From Pipra filicauda (lineage: Eukaryota; Chordata; Aves; Passeriformes; Pipridae): a DNA stretch of 64,000 bases. The DNA lies in contig NW_024105087.1 in the NCBI RefSeq assembly GCF_003945595.2, positions 5,649,001 to 5,713,000 of the forward strand. The letters run 5' to 3'. Below, piece after piece: positions 36,401-49,500 of the stretch (the stretch's first letter is position 1; every line of letters starts with the position of its first letter). Under the pieces are notes generated by a model. It saw only the letters and a program-made list of their open reading frames with translations. It made no database searches and was not told the DNA's origin. A program made the translations under genes and the position numbers.

Positions 36401-37408
36401 AGAACACTTCAGACAAATCTTCGAATTTTCAGCAAAACACTTCTGCATTTTTCAAGAGTTTTTACAGGAGAAAAAACTTACACTCTATCCAGCAGTACTC
36501 AAAGCCAATTTTTGTCCAGTGACATTCCCTTAAAGGCAACCTTCTGACCAGAGTCAGACGGATGGCTTCGTTGATGAAAAGTCTACCTGAGGTGTCATCT
36601 GCTGGGCAGGTGGGTGTGCATGGGCACCACTGATTTAAAATATGTTTTATCCACAGGGACTCTGCCTACTGTTAATAAAGAAAACTTTGCTTGCCACTGG
36701 CCCTGTGCTCCTATGAGAAAGCCAAACAGATTTGTGCAAACTCAGTCCAGTTGACCACAAGTTATATACAGCCTATAGCCCAGTTGTAAGAGTAGGAAGG
36801 TGTCAAGCATGAGTCTTGGGAAAGATAACAGCTTGATGCTCAAGCCTTGCAAGGCACACTTGAGAGAGTCCAGGAAGGGAACAGAGGATTTTCTAGCCTT
36901 GTCGCTGTTGCAAGTCTCACTTGGAAGCTTCAAGGAGTTAAATTTCATTACAGTCTTCCACTTAACAAATGTATAGAAATAGTTTGAGGGACCTGGAGTA
37001 AGGGAGACACCATCTGCCATCAGGGGCACATCAGGGCACCAGAACGCTACCTTGGCCGTCGTGTGTGGCTCTCTTTGCACATTAGGAAGGCTGATGGAGG
37101 AGGCTCCTTTTCTAGATACTTCTAAGCTGCATTTTTTACCATGACAGTACTCTGGACTCAAGTTATGATATTGCTAATTTACCCTTTGAAGCCAACCATC
37201 AGACAATGAAAATACATGTTATGCTGGCCCTTGCTCTCCCATGAGTGCTTTTCTCTATAGACACACCGAAGCACGTAAAAATAAAGCAAAAAAATTGCTC
37301 CTAAATTTGAATTTTTTAATGGTTGAGCTAGGAGATTTATCCAAGGGCACTGTGTTTATCAGATCTAGGTTCCTGACAGGAAAATGCTGTAGCTGGTTGC
37401 TTTCTATT

Positions 37409-37435
37409 AAAAGAAAAAAAAAAAAAAGAAAAAAG
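37409..37435 (+). repeat. A-rich run
   Basis: Poly(A) interrupted by single G residues. Confidence 0.9.
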
Positions 37436-37579
37436 TAACATGCCTGTGCAGTAGAAATTATAAAGACTGTCCTTCAGAGCAGACAGCGAGAGACCTGGCA
37501 GTTCTCTCTGGCTGTGTAGCTCAGTGTGACTAACACGACCAAATGTCAACACATGCTCCCTAAACCCTCAACCAGACTA

Positions 37580-38000
37580 ATCTAACGGGAACTGTCCTCG
37601 GAGACGAAGAGTTTCTTAAATCAAAGATCCAGGCAGCAACGTGATGGATGCGCTGCTCTAAGCGGTGTGGAGCACGGCCACGCTGGGCAAGCTGATAAAC
37701 AGCCACCCAGTGCTGATTAGATCTGCCTGCTCCTCTCCCTCCGCGGGGGCAGTGTCGCATTCCCGGTTCCCAGAGCAGGAACACGCTGCGGAGACTAAGC
37801 TTGTGCCCGCACCGGCTTCCTCCTGCCTGGAGCTAAGGGCTGTAAAAATCACTTTGCCTCCTCATTTGCAGTCAAGCTCTGCTTCCCCCTGCTAAACACC
37901 TACGCCCCTGCCTCCCGGCTTTCCACGGTGGGATATCCAAAATTGACAGGCTTCTCTGCGAGCAGCGCAGAGGGGAGCACCTCTCAGCTGCCACTCGCTG
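37580..38000. promoter_or_regulatory. Candidate regulatory stretch with raised CpG content
   Basis: CpGs are several times more frequent than in the neighbouring 3 kb (for example near 37,655-37,690, 37,740-37,800 and 37,905-37,975) without simple-repeat content. No open frame looks coding. An enhancer or weak promoter is possible; this is inference from composition. Confidence 0.25.
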
Positions 38001-38689
38001 CAACTGCCAGGGAGCGTTTGTCAGGGTGGCTGGTGGCAGACCCCTATATAACTGGAAGTGAATGGGGCTTCTGTGTGCCTTTCATGCCATTGTGTACAAC
38101 TCAAGTGCAGGACAATGAGAATGGAAACATTTTGCCTGTTGTTGACATCCAACTGCCTCCTGGAGGATACAGTCTCCACCAGACAGATGGCTAATTTCTT
38201 TACCCTAACCTCCTCCTCCAGCACTCCAGTGTTAGTATGATGTTCTGCCCCTGGAGTGAAGCCCTAATTGCTGTCAAATGTTCAGAGACAAAAGTGGTTG
38301 TCTACATATCATTCATGCAAGTGTTGTTACCAGGGTGTGAATTAAACAGCAGAAGCCACTTGTCAGTTGACTCCAACCTGAGCCATTTTGCTCAAACGCT
38401 GGTTCATGTTTTAAAGGAGGTTGACGATCTTTATTTCAGTGCAGGCAGGGACTGCGTGCACCAGAAGATGCAGCATCATTCACTGAAGGACCCTCAGCCG
38501 CCCTGCCTTCATTAGGCTCACAAAGGATATGGGGTGCTCTTTCCCCTGATCATTCAGAAATCCTCTGACTGAAGAAAAATGTTCATTTTCCTTTGTCCTC
38601 CCCAGCTAAAGCCAAGTGGCTGTTCAGCATGAAATGGGCGCTGAGCACAAAGCCAAGACATAGAGTTCCTCATTTGTCTCGTTCACACA

Positions 38690-39010
38690 TGAGACATATT
38701 TTGGGACCGACGAAGTTCTTGTTTCCCGGAGACGCGGCTGCCATTGAACAGACAGGTAATACTAATGGCCAGACGGTGACAGTCAGCTATTGGTAGGCTG
38801 ATTAGATGCACATTCATTGTCAAATTATGTTGTGTGACAGCACAGGCTGCTGAACACCATTTTAACATGCAGAGTAACTCCTCAGGAGGCTCTTCATTAT
38901 GCATTCAGTGGGCTATTTTCAGACTAAACAGCATGTCAGTGGCTGTGTTTATCCCTTTCCACCTGGGCAGAGGAAACAGTTCAATGTCCCTCCGGGGAAT
39001 TAATATATAT
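38690..39010. promoter_or_regulatory. Candidate conserved enhancer
   Basis: Dense developmental-type motifs occur in about 320 non-repetitive bases: TGACAG (TALE homeobox type) at 38,777-38,782 and 38,835-38,840, GATTAG and CATTGT (homeobox and SOX types) around 38,800-38,820, AATTATG, and ATTATGCAT (POU type) at 38,896-38,904, ending in AATTAATATATATTA. Function and conservation are inferred. Confidence 0.3.
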
Positions 39011-42000
39011 TACAACCCACACGTCGATTCTCCTCAACAGACAGAAATGGCCAGACATATTACATGTTTCCAGAAAATATTGAAGTCCTGACAAAGAGGG
39101 ATGCGTTCAAGCAGAGATCCTCAGTTAAAAGGAAGCCAAATTCCCCAGGCTCAGCATGAAACCTTGCCTGCTGTCCCTCTGCGCGGAGGTGTGCGCGCAC
39201 GGGCAGCACGTGGACTTGCACAGCCTCTCGCCAACAGCTTCTGACAGCCCAGTGAGAGGGGCATGCTTTTCCTGGGTCTGGAATGGTGCTGGAAGTCCTG
39301 CGAGCCAAACCACATCAGTGTCTGCCCCAGGATGCTGCCAGCCACTGCCAGGCTGAGCAGGCAGCATCTGCAGTGGGAGTCAGGGTGGCCTTCTCCTTCT
39401 CTCCGTCTCCTTCCCAGTGTGATTTACTTCCAGTTGCTGCAAATACTTCATCTCATGCCCTTTAACAGATTCTGCTGGTGGCTTCATGGGAGTGGATTCA
39501 TGCCCATGCCTGTAACTCCACAGCAGTGACTGAAGAATGTAAAAATCAGTATTCTTCCTCTTCTTTTTCTTCCCTCAACCCACATAGCTTGGATAAAAAA
39601 TGGCACCTGCAAGAAGCTACTGTCCCCAAGCCTCTGGTAACACCTGGGAGTTTTCCTGGACCTAGTAAAAGGCCAACAAAGAGCAATACAAATGTACAGG
39701 GATGCCCACGGTTTTCTTGCTAACAGGGCGAGGGGGTGGAACAGGATGGACATGACCTGGCTAGAGACAGTGACGGTGGGGGACACTGCTGCCAGGGATG
39801 GTACGAGAAGTGGTGAGGGGGAGGGAGGTGAGAAGTGAAGCCTCATGGCAGGAGAGCAGTACTGGGAGCAGCTCATGGCCCAGCACAGGCAGGGAGCTGC
39901 AGAGAGGAACCTGAGCCCTAAAGGCAAGACCCCAGGGCTCAGCCCAGCTCATCAGGCTCCTAGCAGGGATTCAAGCCAAGATGCCGAGGCTCCGCCATTT
40001 ATTTATTCCCAGACTTTTAAGTGGCTGCTCTGCAGTACTTATCAAGTTTGGCACGGTCCAGGCTCAGAGCAGTGTGTGATCCAAATGGAGCCACTGCTAA
40101 TTAAACACCTCTAATTAAACACAGAGACATGGCTGGTGGTTCTCAAAGTCCCTGAGACGCAGACCACTGAAAGCTCAGAGAGTCTCTCGGGGAAAGCTCC
40201 ACAGCCCTCTCATGCTCTCACATTTATCCCGAGGCACTGGCTCATGCCCACGGTCCAGGACGGGATGCCAGGACCGTGGGCTCAGGCTGGTCACTGTCAG
40301 GTCCTTAATGTCCCCCTCACCATTTCCAGCAGCATGCACACAGGAGGGCAGCGAGGGAGGAAGCTACGTGTATTCAGTGAGCAGCTCTGACACGGGACAT
40401 CGCAAGGTCAGCGGTGCCCCCTCTCCACCAGTAAAACCTAAACCGAATTTGAAATGAAAGACTGTTTATTAGAATTGACATTTCTATGGTGCCTGCCCAG
40501 TTGATTAGAAGTAACAGCTGTGAAGCCAGCAGTGAAGAGGCCTGATATCCCAGAAGCTACAAAACCACTTTCTATCCTGCTTCATTACTGATTTAACAGT
40601 CACAAGAAAAGATGTAGAGCCAAGTTTCTGCAGACTGTGAGGGCCATGCAACTCTGCTTAAACACCTGCAGTGCCTCTCTGGGGCTGGGGCACACACCAG
40701 GGATGCTCCTGCAAGCACCCACGGGAAGATCTGCTGGCACCTGCAGAAGGTGGAGGTGATCCCCAGATGCTCCAGGCTGGGCAGCAGAGGATGGAGGTGC
40801 TGCCAGCAGCTCTTTGGAGGCAGGGTTGTTCCTTCTCAAAGTGATGGCAAAGCACATTTGGGAAGGCTTTCTGTGGCAAACGAATATTGAATTCATTATG
40901 CTGCAGGGAAAAACTGAGAGGTTAAAATAAAATGGCAGCAGGTGCATCTAATAAGATTACAAGGTTCCTCTGGGATGTACGGGGAGAGCAGTTTCACTGT
41001 GTATTTTAAACCAGGCTATACTGTTGAAATCAACAGGATTTTAGTTGCAAAAGGCAAGCTAATTGGGAATTCAATTCGTGATCATTCAGGTATAAGGCAT
41101 AACACAGCCAGAGATGTGCTCAAATAAAATCTGCTTGATCCAAGTTAGGGAGAACAAAGCGTTGTACCTCCTGAGTACAAATGTATGAGACCTGAGTAGG
41201 GAGATATAGGTGGAAGTACACCTTGCAGAGATTTCTGTATTGTCATAAAAAGACATTCCAGTGAAAACAGAATGAAATATATAATGCAAAAATGCCGTTT
41301 AGATTCCGTGGCTTTCTGCTTTAATACCTCGCACAGCCTCAGAGGAGGGGCTAGATGTGGTAGCATATTATCCTGAACTAACCCAGCAGTTCTCAGATCT
41401 GTAGCTTACAGATAACCTTATACAATGAACTGAAACAAACCTTATACTTTATTTTACTATATCTGTAAAAAAGTTGGAACAAACTGTAATTCTGCTGTGT
41501 TGCATCTAAACAGAACCTATACAGCCACCTTTCAGATGTGCTTATAAGATAGAACTGACAGCCTGAACAGAGGAGATGCTCTGAAGATCCCACACAACCC
41601 TTCAAATAAATCTCTGAATTTCTATTTGAGCCAATCAATCTGGCTCTCCAAGTGTCAGCTGGTAACACACACATCCGTCAGCATCCAAGTGCTGCAGTCA
41701 CAGGGTAAGCTGTATTCACAGCTGGAAACTTAGCTTAGCAATTGCTTACATTTAAGTAAAAGATAACCCTGGATTATGCATTTTACACAGCAGAGGTTAA
41801 AAACAGGACTGTGGTTTGGGTTAATGCCAGTACAATGTTTCTGTGTGACCTCGAGCACATATGAGGTTGCCTGTAGTTATGTTTCCCCTCAGTTCCATCT
41901 CCTGTGCTGCCCAGGAAAAATAAGAGAGGGCTCCCACTGCAACTGAGACTCACCTGCAGAGCTTGTATATACAAAAGGAGACGGCTTTTGCTGAAAAAAA

Positions 42001-45000
42001 TCCTATCCTATTATCTTTGGGCAGGTTCCAGCTTTGGCCCAGGAGCATACACTTGCTCACCTTTGTATCACTGCATTGACTTGCATGTTGACAGCTGCTA
42101 TTAAAATCGACACGAGGTATCTAAGTACCCTATGGGATCCTACAAGCCGCTGTGAATCTTTTAGGGCTCAGGTTTAGAGAACATCTCTGAATGTTTCACC
42201 TGAAAAGATGGCAGAGAGGTAGACATTTCAGCTGGCTAAGTAGAAATAAATGTGTTCCTCAAAACAGCTCCAGCTGAGCCAAGTGCCAACTGGAGCCCTC
42301 GTAAACTCTACAGGAAGATACAAAGCAGATTATTTTAAAATCAAGCAGGTAATGAAACGACTTTTCAGAAGCACTTCAAGGGGCCACAATCAATCAGTTA
42401 ATGGAGATGACCACACATTTGACTGTAACGGAGACGGAGATTCTTCTGTACTTTTAGCCAAGGTTTCCCACAGCTGTGTTCACAAAGGACTACTCACTTA
42501 ACTCTCTGGGAGGTACCTGGAACACACCAATTTCAGCAATCTGGGTCTCATGGGGGATCTCCAGGCCATCCTCCTTTCCCCTCTGACTGGGGACTCCCAT
42601 GGTCCCTCACCCTCCGTCTCTTTCCCCAGTGAAATTGGAACCACTCCCGCACCATCAGTCAGAGCTGGTGAGGGACGCCAGTGACCAAATGTCACAGTGT
42701 GGCACTCAGTGAGGCAGGGACAGCTCACCTTCCCCTTCCTGCACAGGGGCTGCTCGCGTGTGCCAGCCCACAAGATCAATGAACCACTCTGCAGTGTGGG
42801 AGTGCAGCTCTCGAGATGACAGTCCTCACTGAGCGACACAAGGGCTTCATCACTTCCATCACAAGTGCTTCAGTGCAGGAAATCATCCTTCCCCTATCAC
42901 TCCACATGGGAACTGCCATTTTTTCCACCAAGTCAGCAGCTTCCTTAGAACTGAGACCCACTGTAAAATAGGGTACGGATGCAGATATTTTAATAACACT
43001 TTATGATTCTTAACAGCTTCCCCTCAAAGGCAAGGTGCTTTTTACTTCTGGTTCATTTTTAAACAGCAGGAAATGTAGTTTAGTATGTTTTTCAAAAGTG
43101 GTAAGAACAGAACGGGAAAAATATAGGTAACTGGGAGAATAAATGGAACAGGAAACTGAACGTTGTATCTGCAAGGCAGTACATACTTTCCATGCAGAGC
43201 TGATTAGGATGAACTAGAGGGTTTAAGAAAGCAAGAAATGTGGTACTAGAGAGAAAGCAGGATGCAGAGGTCTTTATCCCTACCTTCTTACTCACCCTTG
43301 GCCCTTTACCTCTTCGTGTCCCAGTTTTCCTAAAAGGGAAATCAAGTGCTTCCTTTCCAATAATTAAGAGGACAACCCCCCCCCATCACTAACTGGTGCT
43401 GTTGGCACACCTACTGCTGACCACAGAGGGGGACTGGGCCAGGAGGGCTACCCAAGCTTGGCCCAGTGTGTGTGGGAAGCAGGCTGAAATCCTTGAGTTC
43501 CCCTGCAGCATGAAAACTCCCTCATCTTCCATCTGTCAGTCAGCTCTCAAGCACTGACAAATGAAGCTGGGGCTGTGTCCGTCCCACTGCACTTCCACAG
43601 CGGGCTACCTGTGTGGTAGGGAGAGCTTTGCTGCTGGTAAAGCCTCTCCCGAACGGCTGCAGTCCATTAAGGCAAACTGCAGTCTGTGCCAGTTCACCTT
43701 AATGTGCTGGGCTGTGAGCTATGGCAGTTCAGGAGCTGATTCAAAAATGATTAAGCGGCTCTCGCTCCAAGGGCAGCTACTTCGGGATCAGGGACGGATG
43801 ACAGTCAGACACAGCAACCTCCTCCACTGCTGCACGTTAACTCACACACATCTACAGGCCAGGGCCCCAAGAAGGAGGGAAGGTCACTGAGGGATTCCAC
43901 AGGTCACAGTCTGTTTTAATAGAGACCTTGTCAGGTACATACATGTGTGTGGTACATACGTGGGTAAGGCCATGTACTATCTCTTTGCAGTTGTTCTCTC
44001 ATACACCTTAACTCATTCCCACCCACAGGGAAGCCCATCAACTATTTTTTCCTCACTGTTGCAAATGCTTGTGTGTTCTTAAAGAGAGAGAAGAGTGCCT
44101 GTAGAACATGGGAATGGCAACATGAAAAGGGAAGGATGCTGCTGGCTCTGAGTGCCATGCCCAGAGCCTGGCAGTTTTGGAACCTGGGAGCCAACAGCAG
44201 GAGACTGCATGGTGGGCACACATTTTTCCCCTCTTCTCAGCCCAGAAACTGTGCTGGAAATGGTACAAGCAACTTGTCCAGGAGACTGACTCCAGCTGCC
44301 AGTCAGCCACGCTGGCTGCACTCCTTTGTTCCTCAGTCTTTCTCTTAGGGCCCTGCTCAGAGAGAGGCTGAAACATGCTCAGCAGCTGGGCTCCATGCCC
44401 ACAAAGAAGGAAGGGAAGGAGATGTCTGACACGCCGGCAGAGCAGCTTGTTTGCAGCAAGGAAAAGAGGCCATATCAGCTGTGGTGCTCCTCTGGACATG
44501 GAAGTGGGCTTACCCTGTGGAGACCAGTGGAATAAGTGGATGCCACAGAATCAAATGGTGCAGGCTGTATTTCAAAACTAATAGCTGTTGCTGATGAACA
44601 GCAATACTCACCAGCAAGGCAGCAGGCACAGGCAAACACAGAGAGCCAGCAGCACACAGAGATGCTGAGAGCTGGCATGTTGCTGGTCCCACAACAGTGG
44701 CTCTCATACCAGCATGCAGCTCTGCTGCCCAGCTCACATATCCCCCACATAACCCAGACTGCAGAGGCTGCTCCAGCTGGGTTCTGAAGGACTGTGGGTC
44801 AGAGCAGAGGAGCCTGGTCCAGAACGGCCCAGTGGCAGAGCAGGAACACAAGCCAGACTCCAGGCTCCCACTCTGCTCCTTGTGCCCCTCACCTTTAGTT
44901 CCCTCGTTCATACGTACTGATTCTATTCTATACATAATTTACATATTTATTCTTAGTTGCAGCTATGTCCCCAAAACTACTCAGGGCAGGGGGCTCTGAC

Positions 45001-45374
45001 AAGTGGCTAAGGAAAGCTCATTTTGAAGCAGCAGTTACGGATTTATAAATACAATAACAACTGCACCCCACTGCTTCTACCCTGAAAGCGAAGGGGTGAA
45101 TGAAGCAATGCCCTCTTCATGGAGTTTGCGGCTGGTGGCTGCTCCTGTAGTGCTGCTTCAGATCCCTGTTATTTTATTATCACCATCTTTTATGACTGCC
45201 CAGGGAAAGCGCAATTGCAGCTTTGCGGCTTCCCGGAGCAGTTGTCCTCCTGCACCGCTGCAGCTGTCAAGCTGACACCAGGAGCCCAGCACTCTGCTTT
45301 TTATGGCCATTCCACTCCTAATCGGAGTGACAAGGAGCATGCAGAGTCATGCTTCAACCCAAGGAGATATTAGC
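39011..45374. other. Intronic stretch without a gene
   Basis: Mixed composition with no recognisable gene or mobile element. A C run occurs near 43,377-43,385. Frames up to 148 codons in several overlapping frames (for example 44,053-44,935) look like chance. Confidence 0.55.
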
Positions 45375-45960
45375 TAATTGAAATTGTGCCGCCGCTGCAC
45401 TAAATGCTAGTCACTTAAATCAATCTCTTCCTTCTTCGTCTCACCTCCATCTCATTCCCTCCACCTTCCCTGCGCCTTCATCCTTCCCCCCCCTCCTTCT
45501 CAGCCCCCGCTTTGCCAAATTCACCCCCCCCTCAAATTCTCCCCCACCGTCTGACTTCTAATCCCTCTAGGGCAATTAAAATCAGGGCCAACAACAAAGG
45601 GAAGGCGACAGGAAACCCTATTATTCATCCGCTGCAGCACATTCTCCCCCTGGGCTTGCAGCACCCATCCCTGCTGCAGGTAGCTGCCCTCAGGCCCGGG
45701 GCAGGTGGTCCCCACAACCTGGGGTACCTGGGGTGCTGTGCAGTGGCTGTGGGCGCCTTCCCCACTCCCTGCACCTAAAAAGCACTTGTCTTTCTCAGAG
45801 CAATTACCACAAATGATTTATGTGGCCAGTCAAGAGGGCCTGCCAGGGTTCTTATTTCATCTCTGAAAAAAGGAACTCTGCTGGAATTTTATCAGGGAGC
45901 TTGGATTAAATTGACAGCTGCCTTTTGTTTTGTTTTTAAAGACCTTCCCTTCAGAGCACA
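45375..45960. promoter_or_regulatory. Candidate conserved element cluster
   Basis: TAATTG occurs at 45,375-45,380, CAATTAAAATC near 45,575, CAATTAC near 45,801, TTGACAGCTG (TALE site fused to an E-box) at 45,911-45,920, directly followed by CCTTTTGTT (SOX type). A pyrimidine-rich tract lies at 45,425-45,550. The motifs lie just beside the CpG-rich island at 46,305. Function and conservation are inferred. Confidence 0.3.
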
Positions 45961-46304
45961 GCATTCTGCCTGGATCTGGGGGGGAGAAATCTGACACCAT
46001 GCAAGGGTACAAGCCCCTCCTGTAGGAGAAAAATCCAATTTCTTCTCTCCATATACGTTTTAAGTGAGGCTATTTTTAAGGAGCTGACATCTGTGAATGA
46101 TCCCCACTCCCACCGACTCGAAACAGCATTTTATTTCACTTCACTGAAGCCACCAAGGCAACAGCTTTTCCTCCCCGGTACAAGTGTCTGTTAGGCTGAC
46201 AGAGGGAAACGACGGAGCCTTCAGCTCAACACGAGCACAGTCACTGAATTCATCTTAAAATGTTACCAGCCCCACCACAAACAAAGCCTCCCACATCCCA
46301 TCCC

Positions 46305-46595
46305 GCGTCCAGGCGTGCAGACACACCGAGGCACAGGGATTCACGGGGAGAGAGATGCGCGCAGGCAGACAGGCAGACCCGCGGGGAGGTCCACACGTGA
46401 AATTCTGGAGCGCACGGGGAGGGGGGCGGATGCTGGCACGCCGGCTGAGCCGGAGAGACCCCACACAGGCAGACATGCTGGGGCACACCGGAGCAGATCC
46501 TGTATGGAGAGAACACACGCCGAAGGGCGGCGCACACGCGAGAGACACGCCAGCAGGCATGCAGCTACAGACAACTCAGCCCAAAAATGTGCCGA
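46305..46595. promoter_or_regulatory. CpG-rich island within a degenerate ACA/GACA-rich tract
   Basis: I count about 25 CpGs in about 290 bases. The same stretch is built of imperfect ACACAC, GGCAGACA and GAGAGA units, continuing to about 46,640 (CAGAGACAGACACACAGACAG). One plus-strand frame reads Arg-, Thr- and His-rich protein for 110 codons, and minus-strand frames are also open, which is what a GC-rich tandem-like tract produces; none is a credible protein. It may be a decayed GC-rich minisatellite or an intragenic CpG island. Confidence 0.55.
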
Positions 46596-49500
46596 CAAAG
46601 GCACATGCAAAAGCAGAAGGCAGAGACAGACACACAGACAGAGCTGATTACAACTTCAGGCACTGCCAACAGCTAGAGGTATTAACAAGCGTTTAACAAA
46701 GTCAGCTGCCTCTTGCCTTCCTTCGCTTCGGTGGCTGGTTCTCACACAACCTTTGAACAGATTTGAAAGCATTTGTTCTCTAGATAACACAATTTGGGCT
46801 TTGTATATATATTTGTGAGGCAAAGTCTAACACAAAGACATAAAATTATTGAAGATGCCAGCAGAGATCACAGCATCAGTGCTGAGAGGTCTAGATGTGC
46901 ATGTATTGCCTTAAAAACAATTCTAGGTTTAATACAAAGCAGCAGTCTTTCTCTGTACCACAGGGTGGGAGTGGGGAGGAGAAGAGTATGTTAATTTTGT
47001 ATTTAAAAAAGTGAATAGGATTACAAAACAGAGATGAGCAGTCCAATAACAATGCTAAAAAGGTGACAGAAAGAGGATGCAGGGTGGTATGGTTCACACA
47101 AAGGAGAGGCGTGTCTCATGGCAAAGGACTCTGTCAGCCTGAAATCCAGGCATTTCCCAGACACAAGATGAAGTATTTTCAATAAATTCACCTACCCAGA
47201 TGCCTGTTCTCACTTTTGTTTTTTTTCTATTTACATTTTCATACTTTTAGATGATTCTCTGCCTGCCATCACTTTGCAGAAGAGCAAAACGTGCCTTTGG
47301 GGGGGACGAAAAACTACATGGAAAAAAAATTCGGGCACCAACAACACACATGTGCTTCTCTGTGCACCAAGACATTAGAAAGGAGTAAAATTAAAAACAC
47401 TGGTTCTCCTCATACTTTCTCCTCTTGACATTTTAGGTTTTGCCATCAACAATAGTAACCCTAACCGATTACAGAAGAAGAAACATTTTAAAGCCAGCTG
47501 GCATCCTTTGGAATGCAAACCCTTTAAGCTACATGTGTTTCTTGCTACTCTGCCCACGCAAACTGCAGTCAAAAGATGCCACTTCATTTACTAAAAAATG
47601 GCCACATTTTCTTACTTACTCCTTCCTGCCTCCCATCACTAATTTTCCCCTAAGTGGGCATGTTTACAGAGACTTAAGAGCTTCCAGCTCCCATACCCTA
47701 GCTTCCTTCTCCCAGCAATAGGCTTTCTGCCTGTCCCCGGGCAACCCCGGCACTGGAGAAGTGATATGGGAAAAGGACTAAGAAAGTAAAAGAGAACACA
47801 GCCTCTCTGCAAAGAGGCAGCATGCCTTTGTCAAGTCCCTGACTCAGCTCTGCTGGCTTCTCTGGCTTCCCAGTGGTACAGTAAGAAACAGTGCAGCCAC
47901 AGCTGGATGGCACACCGGATGACACACAGATGCATCTTCTTCGTCTGTTGCTGGGGAGAAATAAAGGCTGTCACAGTCAGGATGTTCTTTGCACTTGTAG
48001 AGGGAAGAGCAGAATAAAATCAATGCAAGAAGCCAGGGGAAGCTGGCTGCTGTGGGTCTGTCCCTCATGGCACTCTCAGTAAATACACTCACCACACCAG
48101 GCCCTTTGGTTGGCCATGGGAGTTGCTGGGAGCAGTGTTATCCTGGTCCAAGTGGCACACTCAGCAGCAGTGCCCAAATCCCAGCCCTCCAAACGAACAC
48201 AAGAGCAGACACATCTCAGAGCCTGTAATTAAGCACCTGAGGAAAAGTGGTGAATTTTTCCAAGGTCTTAACATCTCCGACTGATAAAGATATTGCTGCT
48301 CCCAGGACTCGCATCCCTGACAAATCAGGCTACTTATACACAGCTAACACCAGAGACCTGTGTTTGAAACCATGAGTGTCAGTCATCTGCTGCAGCACAG
48401 TTGCCACTAAGCCTGCAGCTGGCAGAATGCTCTCTTCTCCTCCTGAAGTCGGGGTGAATGCTTTGGCATTCAAAGACCAAGCTAGCATCCTCACCGCTGA
48501 TCTCTTACAAAGATTGCACCAAGACCAGTCACTCCTCCCTGCCTCTGGTCACATCACTTGCATAAAGGAAAGCTGGGTACTCTGTTAAACAAAGAGGGTT
48601 ATGTTAATTTTATGCTAATTAGGTGCATCCATACAGTCCTGCTGTAGGATTACTTCCCTCTGCCCAGGCCTTCATGCTGCAGAAAGGATGACAGAGGGAG
48701 GTGACGAGGCACAGTGAGGATGAGTGTAAAGCAGGGAGTCCAGCATCACTCAGAGAAAGAAAAAACCCCTGTTACTTTTGGTGGGTTTACTCCTCTTGTG
48801 GCTCAGTTCCCTCCCAGTGCAACCCTTGGAAAGGCTGCCAAGCTCTCAGCCCCAGAAATAGCATGTCAAGGAGCAGAAAAACCAGAGGGGAGGAGGAGAT
48901 GCAGATAAAAATAGAGAGAAATGTTGATTGCATTGTTACTGCTTCAATTAAGCTCAGACACTTCAGCCTGATGAGTCAACAGCAATGACAAGAGGGCACA
49001 GAAAACAAGAGCAACTGCAATGCAAAACCAGTTTACCAGTCCCATTAATGTGGAAGGCACTGAACTCCTGAAGCAGTCACTTGGATAGGGAAAGGAAGAA
49101 CAGCTCTGACATTGTCCCCTCCACACCAGTGTGACAACAGCAGCAGAAACAACAAAAAGGCAGCAAGTTAATAATGATGGAGAGCGAGAGGAGATCGCTT
49201 GGTACCAGAGTGGCCCTGCCCAGCCCAACAGGCAGCACTGGGGCAGTGAAAGCAGGGCACTGGAGGCCAGCTCAGCTTGTTCAAATGTAGCCATTGTATT
49301 CTCCAGGGGCTTAAATCACACTTGTGATTCTTTGTGTGTTTCAGCAGTGGTGGCAGAGACAGGGAAGTAACAGATGGGTATAATTATAGGGACCAAGGCA
49401 CAGTCCCCTCTCCCCCACCCTGTGTGATGCATGTTTTCTCCACAGGAATAGACTGCTCTGCATCCCCCCATGAGTGGGGGTGATCCCACTCCCTCCCTGC

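Larger units (their letters stand above)
29341..37579. other. Intronic stretch without a gene
   Basis: It contains a probable degraded CR1 end (31,612-31,690), a C-rich run (31,172-31,200), an A run (31,871-31,886), a possible L2/MIR tail (33,340-33,420) and an A-rich run (37,409-37,435). The longest chance frame is 185 codons at 30,930-31,487 in GC-rich sequence; it has no recognisable protein feature. Confidence 0.55.

Noticed and set aside
46315..46696. Arg/Thr/His-rich open frames of 110-113 codons
   Set aside because: They are translation of an imperfect ACA/GACA/GAGA repeat tract; open frames on the other strand are equally long.
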